Assembly: GCA_951230915.1 (NCBI GenBank)
Contig: OX579633.1
Span: 7,104,145-7,168,144 of the forward strand
Reading direction: 5' to 3'
Length of the DNA stretch: 64,000 nucleotides
DNA from: Antitrichia curtipendula
Taxonomy: Eukaryota; Streptophyta; Bryopsida; Hypnales; Leucodontaceae
The notes beneath the pieces were generated by a model, which worked only from the letters and a program-made list of their open reading frames with translations, had not been told where the DNA came from and ran no database searches. This document shows positions 24,794 through 34,269 of the stretch, in pieces (positions within the stretch are counted from its first letter, which is position 1; each line of letters begins with the position of its first letter). The position numbers and the translations under genes were made by a program.

Positions 24794-27700
24794 ATGGTTG
24801 AGGAGCCGATTTATCTCGATCTGAGCAGTAGCTCAGATGAGGATGATGAAGAGAACAACCGGGGTAGTGACGGGCCAACAGCAGTCTTGTATTTAGCAAA
24901 GGTAACCTCACCTCTGTAGATTGGCCATGTTAGAGATGATAGCTGCTCTAATTTTATTCTATTTGGTGTCGTCCCTTAAACAATGTCGACGTGCAAGGTG
25001 TCACACACACATAGGAACATGAAAAGTGTGATTGCTTGATGATCAGTCTACCGTTTTTTAATTTCGAAATAGGGTACTAATTAGAATGAGGAGTGTATTG
25101 CTTGTTTGAAAATCCGATTCTCAGTTCAATAGAGAAGATGCCATTTTGTCTGTCTGCGTAGAGCATATTACAATGTCGTGAATTGTCTTGGTTTTGGTAA
25201 CTTATGATACTTCTTTCATGGGTAGGTTTTCAACATGGATGTGGATGATGAGGATGTGAGGATAATCGACAAACCCGCGAGTAATGGGAAAGTGAAAAGA
25301 AACAGGGCAAGAGTCGTTAGAGGTACACTGGATGACGATGATTGTTGTATTTTGGATACGGATCCGGGCACTGCTGATGCAGTGCCTGATGCTGTTTCGT
25401 CACACAATACGGACGAGCTGGTTATGACTGGGGAAAAAGGACCTGTAAGTAACCCGCCCTATATTGAGAACATTTTTTGTGTGTGTTTCAGATTTCTGGT
25501 GACTTGTTTGCTTTTGGTTTGAGACAAGTTGTATTTTGCTGTGCAGGTGGCTTGTAGGGATTTTCCACATGCTAGGTATCTGTGCGTACACTTTCCATTC
25601 AAAAGCACTCTTCATTCAAATTACTGTGCACAGGTGGGTGAGCCTTGTTTTCTTCAGCAATGACAGTGTTACGTCTTTGCAATGAGTTGCTTATTAGGAT
25701 TTTCAGAAATAAATTGATTGTTGCATGAAACTTTAGGCAACATCAGTGAGAAAATCTTCCCCTTGATTCATGGGAGGTCTTCCTATGGTCACAAAGATCA
25801 TATGCAGGCGTTTCCCTGTCACATAGGGATGCCTCTGTATCAGTATAATCATTGTGACCATAGGAAGACCTCATGGGGCAGATTCTCTTTATGATGTTGT
25901 CTAAGAGCTTCTGGAACAGTTTTACTGGAAACCCTGTGACGTAGTCTAATTTGACAGTTGTTGTATGTGTGTGACCTTCTTTCTGCATTTCGTTACTAGC
26001 TTTTGAAATATGGTGAATTTCGTTAAATGGCAGTTATTCCGCAACTTTGGCACTTTTACAGTTTAGACCGTGCGGTCTGAAATCTATACCGCGCGGTCTG
26101 TCCTAGATGGCTTAGACCGAGCGGTCTGAAAATGGCGTATGGAATATTATTTAAACGAAAGTCCCTATAAATGTAGTGAATACGACTGCGTTAGCATTTT
26201 CTGTGATGATGTTTAATGTTGTGTTATTTTTTTTCCCAAGTCTTCTAGGATTTCGGCTCTTTACTAGCTCTTTACCTCATATTGCGCAAGCACATGTATT
26301 TTGCTTATTATTTTCTGCACGTAGAACTTATTGGTGGGCTTGATTTGCAGTGTCATTGTTATGTCTGCGATTCATTAGCTCCATGTTCTCTGTGGGGTGA
26401 GGGGAATAACCCCAAGGATCACTGCCATGCATCAGAAGAGCCACTTTGGAAAAGCCTTCGAAAAATCGCAAAATATCGGCCTTTTTCTTCAGTTGCGGCC
26501 CCTACGACTAGATCAGCAGGTAAATTAATGCCGGTCGAGGACACAACCCCGGTAGAAGATCTAGTACATTTTCAGAACTTGAATTGTGATGACTTGGGAA
26601 GACGATTAAAGAGCTTTGAATTTAGTAGTCTTCCTCACTGTTACTCCGAAGGTACTGAAAGTGTGTTTCCCAGAAGTTGGATCGAGATATTCTGATGACT
26701 TGGGTAGACAATTGAAGAGCTTTGGATATAGTAGTTTGTTACCAACAATTTTAGCCTGAAGACACTGAAAGTCTTTATCTAATTGTGAGCGCAGATCCAA
26801 CAGGGGAAATCAGACTCGTTCAAAGAACCCTTTTACAGACACTTCCTTCATGCGCACTCCCAATCACTCCTGTAACGCCAGTGGAGTCCCCAGGAGTAGC
26901 CCTGCGCGTGCCCGCAACAGTAAAGAGAGATCCTTTAGTCATCCAGCTGAAGGGCAAAGGCCGAGGCAAAGTTTCTCAACCTCCGCAGCTACTGGGAGTA
27001 AAATACGTGCGTTGTAAAACCAATTTGAAGAAATCTGCTCCAGACTTGGTTCCAGGACCTACACTAATTGGAAGAGCAGAAGATGAACCTCCCCTTACTA
27101 CTCCCAACCTTACCTATAGGCTTCGAAGGTCAAGAGGTAGAGTCCCTTCTATTATAACCCCTGACCCTGAACCTCCACTCATTACTCCCAGACCTGGAAG
27201 ACCAGTCCCTGCAACTACACCCTCTCACTCTCAACCTCCACTCGATACTCCCAACCCTAATTTAAGGCTTGGAAGAGCAGGAGGTCCAGTCCCTACAACT
27301 ATACCCAACCCTAATGTCAGACTTGGAAGGTCAGTCCCTTCAACTACAACCCCTCACTCACGTTCCATGCGGAGTTCGAATTCGCTTCCTAATAGAGCTG
27401 TTGCAGCTTCACCCCCACACCAGGGTCGCAGTAGAGCAGGAGGTGTAGCAATCACGAAACCAACTGTGCAGCAACTTCCACAGCCAACCCTAATTTCCAA
27501 TTCAGCTCCTACTGATGCTGCAACTTCTTACGTTCCCCCTCCTGTTGCAATTAATGATTTGCAGGCTCCATCTGTTTCTGCAGGCCCTCAGAGGTATGTC
27601 TCTGCCGGTCCCTTGAGAGACCAGCAGGTTTCTGATGTGAGCATTGATCCACTTTCTGAGGGTCATAGTAGTGCACAGTCGCACTGGCCTAGTGTCGTAT

Positions 27701-27924
27701 CCGAGTCTGGTTTTGTAACTCATGACTCTAGGACTGCTAGTTCTAGTCATGCAGGTGTTACTGTTGACATTTTGGCTGGGCCAATCGAAGGATGGGAGAT
27801 GGATGCAACTGCGGATTTCAACTCACTTACTCCTGAGCATGTGCCCAGTTCTCTCAATGACGTGATTCAGCAAATGGCAGCTGATGACGATTTGTGGGAG
27901 CAGCCGTATCCTGGTTGGCAATAA
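24794..27924 (+). CDS. RPM1-interacting protein 13 (RIN13)-like protein
   Basis: Five exons with consensus GT/AG borders: 24794-24901, 25226-25444, 25547-25633, 26351-26519 and 26795-27924; all join in frame for 570 residues. Residues 1-20 (PIYLDLSSSSDEDDEE) look like a SUMO-interacting motif followed by an acidic patch. A second acidic stretch (DDDDCCILDTDP) precedes the conserved core. The core, residues 110-165, is Cys/His-rich: ACRDFPHARYLC, CAQCHCYVCD, APC and DHCH (Cys 112, 122, 136, 139, 141, 144, 150, 163), suggesting metal binding. This core matches what I know of the plant RIN13 family, whose Arabidopsis member binds the NLR RPM1. Residues about 290-385 are a Pro/Arg repeat region (PPLTTPN, RLGRxGGPVP units). 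The acidic C-terminus ends DDDLWEQPYPGWQ. Gene structure is secure; the family name rests on recall of the core; activity is not known from sequence. Confidence 0.85.
25775..25871. mobile_element. Small MITE or hairpin in RIN13-like intron 3
   Basis: The 20-bp arms aggtcttcctatggtcacaa (25775-25794) and its exact complement (25852-25871) enclose a partly paired centre. The hexamer CATGGG flanks it directly on both sides (25769-25774 and 25872-25877), consistent with a target duplication. A precursor-miRNA-like foldback is the alternative reading. Confidence 0.6.
26065..26127. repeat. Three short palindromes in intron 3
   Basis: AGACCG-TG-CGGTCT (26065-26078) and AGACCG-AG-CGGTCT (26114-26127) are perfect 6-bp stems around two bases. 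Between them (about 26088-26099) is a one-mismatch copy, taccgcgcggtct. They sit about 25 bp apart in otherwise AT-rich intron sequence and are strikingly GC-rich and CpG-rich. Confidence 0.7.
26588..26773 (+). repeat. Duplicated exon-like segment in RIN13-like intron 4
   Basis: Two direct copies, about 26588-26663 and 26694-26773, share gatgacttggg-agac and agagcttt-ga. In frame with exon 4 the first reads DDLGRRLKSFEFSSL; the second, in its own frame, reads DDLGRQLKSFGYSSL and then stops. Similarity persists at the protein level, so these may be relics of a duplicated coding exon or an alternative exon, now spliced out. Confidence 0.5.
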
Positions 27925-28620
27925 ACCCCCCTCTCGTTCTGCTGTTACGTGAGTTGTGTCAAGTTCGAGGTGGGGTTTTATAATGTTTAGTCGGCGACAT
28001 CACCACTAGGAGTTGGCTGCAATTTGTTTGACCGGAGAATCAGGCTCGTCTTGGATATGAGCATGTTTTGTGGTTTTTCTTTTGCAATTTTCGGATGAAG
28101 ACTCCATACTCCAGTGCTGTTTGGGGATTCACATTTTGTGGACCTGAGTTGGGGCGCAATATCATCCTCTACAGGTTTGTTTATTATCCTCTTACTATTG
28201 CCTCCATTATAGTGACCTTCAAAGCATATTTTTGTTAATAAAGAACGTAAGGCATGATTTTTCCCCTGTAGTGGTAGTGTTTGCTACCTTCCTTGAACCG
28301 TGTGTGTTAGCATGATTTCTCACATGGACTTTCTTTTGGAGTATGCTCGTACAGTATGCTTGTGATTTTTAAATCTTATTTCATGTGATCTTGGTTCTAT
28401 GTTCATCATATTGCAGTTAGATTTATCAATGAGAGTTGAATGGCTAGAGATTTGACAGTGTGTTAAGGAGTATTTCTTTTGGTTGGCTGCAGATATGGAG
28501 TCAGAGCTATTGGTTGTCTCCATTTGGCTGGCGAGTTCTGCAAAGGAAATAGGCGGATGAGTCCTCCAGTTTTACAAGTGGTTGAGGAGATTTTGACTAT
28601 AAGTTGATTGTGATGTGATT
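27925..28620 (+). other. Probable 3' UTR of RIN13-like gene with an intron
   Basis: After the stop codon the sequence stays low-copy. A plausible intron runs 28175-28492 (ctacag|GTTTGT to ggctgcAG|atatgg). If real, it puts a splice junction more than 50 nt past the stop, an arrangement that can make the transcript a nonsense-mediated-decay target. No poly(A) site is assigned. Confidence 0.4.
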
Positions 28621-29492
28621 ATATTTTACGTATTTATGGTTCCATCTTTATTTGGTGGTGCCAATTTGTTGTACAAGGCAACGAGGCTCTCAGAGTGATT
28701 AATTGTACAGATTTTCAAATGGAATCTATTGTCTTGCCATTGATTTTCTCCAATTTTTTGGCTACTATCTTTATTTGGGAGCTATCTGTCAACTAGCAGA
28801 ATTGATAAACTCTAGTAAATGGATCTGCGGATTCGTAAAGTAATTTGCACTACAGATGCACAGTTGATTGCTGCAGAGAATTACATGCTGTAACATTTTC
28901 ATAAGTGGTCTTTCATAAAATGATGGCTTCATGTAGTACTAATACTACAGTGATCAAGATTTAGTAAATGAGTTGCAAATGAGTTGGTGTGTTGGAAATT
29001 TGGAAAGTAAAGATTCAAAATGGCCTAAATGGACATCCTAAATCAACGGCCTCAGTCAGAATTTTAGGGGTTCTTCAAGCAGCAGCAAATGACAAGTATC
29101 AAAGCAATTGTGCAATTCCAGATTGATGCATGGTGTCAAAAACTTGATTTGCTATTTTGGGAAATGAGAGTAATTCAAGCCAATGACATTGATTGTAAAT
29201 ATAAACGTGTTCAGACATCTTTGAAAGAAATGGTAATATGTCTTTGTTCACAGCATTATTCTGTACAACGGTGGCAAGGTGTATTTGGTGATCATGTACA
29301 AAAAGGTATTTTATTCATTAACACGGAGAAAATAACTACACAAAATAGTGAAATTAGGTTGCCTTAACAATTAGATTGCCTTACCTCAAGAAAGTTACTT
29401 TACAAGCCATCAAAGTCAACAAATACTTTTACAGATATTTCCATTTGTACATATGGAGGTTCATGAGTCCCAATTAAAACAATACCTAATTC
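28621..29492. other. Gene-free spacer
   Basis: A 92-codon frame at 29089-29367 matches no family I recognise. No element ends were seen. Confidence 0.35.
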
Positions 29493-29818
29493 AAAAGTAT
29501 TGCATTCTTGGTTTGAAATGCATAGTATTGCATTTCAAAAGTATTGCATTCTTGGTTTGAAATGCATAGTATTGCATTTCAAAAGTATTGCATTCTTGGT
29601 TTGAAATGCATAGTATTGCATTTCAAAAGTATTGCATTCTTGGTTTGAAATGCATAGTATTGCATTTCAAAAGTATTGCATTCTTGGTTTGAAATGCATA
29701 GTATTGCATTTCAAAAGTATTGCATTCTTGGTTTGAAATGCATAGTATTGCATTTCAAAAGTATTGCATTCTTGGTTTGAAATGCATAGTATTGCATTTC
29801 AAAAGTATTGCATTCTTG
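29493..29818. repeat. 44-bp minisatellite, about 7.4 copies
   Basis: Units begin aaaagtattgcattcttgg at 29493, 29537, 29581, 29625, 29669, 29713, 29757 and (partial) 29801. The copies look identical by eye. Each unit contains a hairpin, GAAATGCA ... TGCATTTC, around six bases. Uniformity points to recent expansion or ongoing homogenisation. The open frame that crosses it is an artefact of the repeat. Confidence 0.95.
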
Positions 29819-30499
29819 TCAAAAGTTAAGAAATTAGTATGGGGAAACCTAATTTCACTATTTTGTGTAGTAAAGAATATTTGCATTTGTGTTAGTTTTC
29901 TTCATTGTAGAAGCTTGTCTTATATGATGCCAACATTCCTTCACCAATTCACCACCTAGTTAAATTTTCAATCTTTGACAACTATAAAAGTATTGTCTCT
30001 TCTCTACATTAAAAGGACTTGTTGATTTGCTATAAATATTATCTTGTTTGTTCTTGGTGAAGATTTTTAAAGAAAAGAGGTGTAAGACTTCATTCTTCAT
30101 CCTAATACGTTGTTCATGATCACAATTTGTTGGCACTATTCCATATGACAATAGATAGTAATTAGACAACTTATTGTTTAGTCTAATTGTATTTTTCCTT
30201 TGACCTCCCATAAATAAGTATTTAATAATCAATAGACAACATCCCACTAATTCTAAACTCCTTGAACCCTTTATAAAATATGTTTTTATTCTATTGCACC
30301 ATAGGAGGTGTAGAATAAGAGATGTATAGTTTGGAACTTGATAATGATTTCATCTAACTTTGAAGTTGTGTGAAAAACAAAGTGAAATGCTTTCTAGTAG
30401 ATGAATTGACAAGCTTGCAAATTCAAGTGTACATCTATTTCAAAGCCCTCCTAAGGTTTCAATGGAGTCTTTTCTATTCCAAATTGTGGCCTTTAAGGG
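29819..30499. other. Gene-free spacer with a TTAA-element end
   Basis: AT-rich. It ends in gtggcctttaagggttaa (30486-30503), which looks like the terminus of a decayed TTAA element whose other end I could not place. Confidence 0.4.
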
Positions 30500-31483
30500 T
30501 TAATCCTTCAAGGCCGAGGGCCTTTTGGGGTTTAAAAACATCATTGTTTTTGAAGTATTACATTCTAAAATGTCAATAAGGTGTAGAAATCTTGACCATA
30601 AAATCTCGTAGTGTACATGTTGTAGATGATATGAATCAAAATTGGAGTCATTTGGCCACTTGATTCCAAACATTATAATCTTGATTATAATATTTTAGTG
30701 TAGAATAAGGATGTTGAAATTTTCCTAACAATACATTTGGAGGTGAAATTTGATTTCTAAACCTACTCAAATGAAAAAAAGGAAACTATAAAGTGCTTCA
30801 AAACTAACATTTAACACATAGGTGAAAGAAAATATCATTAATTTGACTCATTGTGTTTGCAAAATGGCTCTGAATGCCAAAAAATAGCAAGTAAAGTTGC
30901 AAAAAATCACATCTAAGGCTAAACTTCCTACTTAAATATTTTTCAGTCACTCATATCCTCTTGAATTGATATGAAATTCTAAGCATACAAATTAGAATAG
31001 TATGTGCAATTTTTCTAAAAGCATTTAATGAAAATAGATAGTGGATGGAAAAAAAAAAGTTGCCAAACTTCACTATAATCCAAAAATGTTTGGATTTTGA
31101 ACTTTGAATTACTCCCAAACATTCAACACCTTGGACTAGCATGAAAATTTATCATAATAACTATACTTCAAGGAGAACATAATTCAAAAAATTTAATTGA
31201 AAACTAATATTGGATGAAGGAGATACAAGCCCCCGAAGTTGCAGCCATCAAAATGCAATTTGGTGAACTCAAATTGAACCCATGAACTTTGAATGGCTTC
31301 CAAAACATTAGTGCATCTTGGATTGATCTATAAAATTTACCACCCAAATTAGAAGACAAAGCGTAGATTTTCCAATAAATTTTATTAAATTTAGACATTA
31401 GATGCAATTGGTACAGCACTTCAAATTGAACTTCCACACTATGTGTGGACACTTTTGGTCCCCTTGGGACGGTGAAGGGTTAA
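30500..31483 (+). mobile_element. TTAA-flanked element, type C
   Basis: Starts TTAATCCTTCAAGGCCGAGGG and ends ccttgggacggtgaagggttaa, so the termini are imperfect inverted repeats ending in TTAA. About 984 bp. The interior differs from types A and B. No transposase; the short minus-strand frames inside show no family resemblance. Confidence 0.6.
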
Positions 31484-32262
31484 GCTTATGAGTCCAAACA
31501 TACAAACCATTGGCAATGACTTTGCACACCAAATTTTGGTGTCAACAATACTTTAAAGTCAAATAAAACCTAACCAAGTTTCTATTTTTGAAAAATTCTT
31601 TTTGAAGTCTAGTTTTAGCATCAACCATCCAATTTTGAAAATGGTTGACTATGATTTTTTTATTCAAGGTTTTGTGCGAGGGTGTCTATTGCAATCTTTC
31701 CTTTCCGTAGTGTTGAAGGCTCTTGGAAATGAGCCTCAAATACACTAGATCTTGGAGAAAAAATCACATTAGAAATTCATTCATAAAAATTGTAAAATAC
31801 ATTTTGAGAAGCCATAAATTGATTGGGATTATGCATACTAGGTCCTTTATCCTCATTTTTTTTAGTGACCAACGTTTTAGATTTGACATGTAAAAAGAAG
31901 ATTGAAAGACTTTAAATCATTTTTGCAAATTTTAACACCCTCATGACACTACAAGAAAAAGAGGGGTTCTGCAACTACGGGTTTTTGAGTTGCAGTGGAC
32001 ACAATTGCAATGTAGTTGCATTGTAGTTGCAAAAACCCTCTTTTTCTTGTAGTGTGATCAAGCATTATAATCATTCAATCTATAAGTAATATTGTTTTCT
32101 ATTTTTTTTCTATGACTGTGATCTCTAACATGTCTAGTTTGGATTTGTACAATTACAATTTTAAAAAAATTGATACAATTTATCAAAATGTTGTCTCTTT
32201 GTTCAATTTGAAGCAATTCTTGAAAGCTCAAAAAAGGCTTTGGGTATTTAGAAATTAAAATT
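31484..32262 (+). mobile_element. TTAA-type element D copy with a nested CACTA MITE
   Basis: Matches 13796-14449 through blocks such as ggctcttggaaatgagcctc and agccataaattgattggg. The ends are degraded. The copy is split by the CACTA MITE at 31947-32054, so the D element is the older insertion. Confidence 0.65.
31947..32054. mobile_element. CACTA-type MITE nested in element D
   Basis: Termini CACTACAAGAAAAAGAGGG and CCCTCTTTTTCTTGTAGTG are perfect inverted repeats. Flanking TGA occurs at 31944-31946 and 32055-32057. The uninterrupted homolog (about 14238-14252, caccctcttgatcaaacg) shows the empty site. 108 bp, no coding capacity. Confidence 0.93.
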
Positions 32263-33240
32263 AATGTTCTAGAAGTCTGAAAGCTGCCTACCTTGCTTTT
32301 CACAAGTCTCTCTTGAAAGTTTGATTGGCCAAAATTTTGATTCTCTTCTTACAAATATTATACACTTTCAAGAAGAATTCCAGAATTATTTTTCTCTTTT
32401 TACAAAGTTTGGCTAGTTTTTGTACATTGAACTATGTCCTAAGTATCCCTAGGTCTACATCAGTTTGGGAAAATCCTCGAAGGAATATTCTTCATTTGAC
32501 ATAAACACCAGCTTTGGGATTGAGTTCAAATTTTAAATACGTGATTTTTTCCTTTGTAGGAGAAATTTGTTACAATAAGAGGCCTTGCGAGAGGGATTTT
32601 CTCCTTGGGCATTTAGGGGTTAACATTAAGGTAGCCGACCTCATTCCAACCAAAGACCTATTTTTGTTATATAGGTTACTCTTTTCCCAATCAATAGGAG
32701 AAAAGCAATGATTAATTATGGCACAATTCTCAATGCAATCGTGGCGCATTACTATTGGCTGCAGTCTTGGTTGATTTTGCAACCAACTTGTAGTTGGAAC
32801 TGGGAAGATCTATGTGACAAGACTAGGTCTAACATAATCCTCAACTAAAAAATTTATATTAATTATGTTTTGAGAAATAAAATTCTGAAAAAATATGGAC
32901 TCCTTCTAAACTCTATTTTTGTACATGGGAAATTTTCTCCACTCAAGAAATTTGTGCTCCAAATATGCGTGATTGCTAAAATGGTCGGAATGAGGTTGGC
33001 TACCTTAGATTTGAACTTTGAGGTTGCTTTCCGTTTGACAACAAGTCAAAGCTACTCCTATAATATATAAGCTTACACAGAGACATGTAAAACATCAACA
33101 AACGGAATGCCACTTATGAAAGACTTGAAAATTGTTTTCCAATTCCGACACACGCGACATGGAAGTCTGCCCTAATTCCCTCGCAAACATTTTTCATCCT
33201 ACGCACAAGCTCTCGAAGCCTTCTTCGGAATGCACATGCT
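32263..33240. other. Spacer with a TTAA-element terminus
   Basis: gggcatttaggggttaa ends at about 32624 and is a TTAA-element end. Related sequence occurs near 36860-36932 and, inverted, at 49860-50050. From about 33100 the composition becomes genic, leading into the promoter copy described next. Confidence 0.45.
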
Positions 33241-33249
33241 TCAAACTCT

Positions 33250-33258
33250 AAACCCTAA
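33250..33258 (+). promoter_or_regulatory. Telo-box in the captured RPL18A-like promoter
   Basis: AAACCCTAA, within ctaaaccctaaaccc. Telo-boxes are common in plant ribosomal-protein promoters. The intact RPL18A gene has the same motif at 38458-38466 in the corresponding position, which supports common origin. Confidence 0.6.
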
Positions 33259-33553
33259 ACCCTTCTTCGGGGGTAGCCCCCAAGAACCTGCTCTTCGAAC
33301 CTGCTCTCTGATCTCTTTCGTTGTTATGGGAACCAGCAACACCGCAGCGGCTTCCTGAGCGATTTTCACATTGCAGCCATCCCTGTCTCCATGTTCGTCA
33401 TCTCCTCTCCTCCCATACAATCTCATCTTTCGCCATGCCATGAATCTCGATCGAGGTTCACAGGTTCAGGGACTCAGTGGATTTTCAAGGTTTCAGAGTT
33501 TGGACACCGCTTCTTGAATTTTATGCTGGTGCTCTTCAGAGAATGCGTTCTCT

Positions 33554-34061
33554 TCCCTCTGTAGTAACAACGAGATCAACCACTTTGGGTTAAGTTTTGG
33601 TTGTTGGTCGGTTTCGAATTAGGGTTTGGTTTTGGACTGTTGTTTTTGGCACTTGGGATTGTCTTGAAAGGCTTCCTTTGGAGCTCATGCTGGGGTTTAG
33701 GGATTTGGAGCAAGTACGTAGTCATTCATTCCCTGTCTCTTTTGGCTTCAGAGAATGATAGGTTAGGGGTGTAGAAATGGAGGGATCTTTGAGGAAAGAC
33801 GTCATGTATCCCCTGCAGCAACGACGAGATTAAGTACTTTGGGTTAATATTTGTTTTTTGGGTCTGTTTTGTATTAATGTTTGTTATTTGCGTGTTATTT
33901 TGGCAATTGGGACTGTTGTTAAGATCTTTCTTTGAAACTCAAGCTGGGGTTTAGTGATTTGGACCAAGTAGCTGGTCATTTATGCGCTGACTCTTTTGGC
34001 CCCGGAGAGGGAGGTTACAGGTGCAGCAATGGAGGCATCTTTGAGGGAAGACGTGAATGTT
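33554..34061 (+). repeat. Tandem duplication (about 255 bp) in the captured intron
   Basis: Two diverged copies, about 33554-33809 and 33810-34061. They share acgagat-aa--actttgggttaa, ggtttagtgatttgga-like, and gga-gcatctttgag-gaagacgt. The intact RPL18A intron (about 38775-39000) has this unit once, so the duplication arose after the two loci separated. Confidence 0.75.
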
Positions 34062-34269
34062 TCAACGTTGGTGTAGATTCTGATTATGCTGGTGCATTTG
34101 GTGTAACAGGGTTACTAGTACCAGGTGTTCGAGCCGGCTCTGAAAATTAAATCAAGCATCCTCCCCGAATTTCAGTTCCTTATGAGTAGGCATATTGGTC
34201 GCAGAGAAGAGACTCCAGCATTGGGAAGGATTCAGTGGAGACCGCCGGGGAGGGACGGGAGTGACAACC

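Larger units (their letters stand above)
33241..34139 (+). pseudogene. Degenerate copy of the RPL18A 5' region
   Basis: Co-linear with 38460-39090. The shared blocks run in the same order: telo-box, tctctttcgtt, gcgattttcac, gcagcc-at at the start codon, gttcgtcatct at the first donor, the gaatct-gatcga block, the long first intron, and gctggtgcatttg-tgtaacag at the acceptor followed by tagtaccaggtg from exon 2. The start codon is lost (atg to atc) and the first donor is altered. Homology stops near 34139, about 130 bp before the INO80C start codon. The first intron here also contains an internal tandem duplication. It cannot make RPL18A protein but may still act as promoter and leader for INO80C. 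Confidence 0.85.

Noticed and set aside
29493..29818. CRISPR-like array of regular repeats
   Set aside because: There are no variable spacers; the 44-bp units are contiguous copies in a eukaryotic context.
29720..29959. 79-codon ORF across the minisatellite
   Set aside because: The first third is simply the 44-bp repeat translated; no conserved part.
33932..34150. 72-codon plus-strand ORF before INO80C
   Set aside because: It reads through the captured RPL18A intron and acceptor; homology to intron sequence shows it is not coding.
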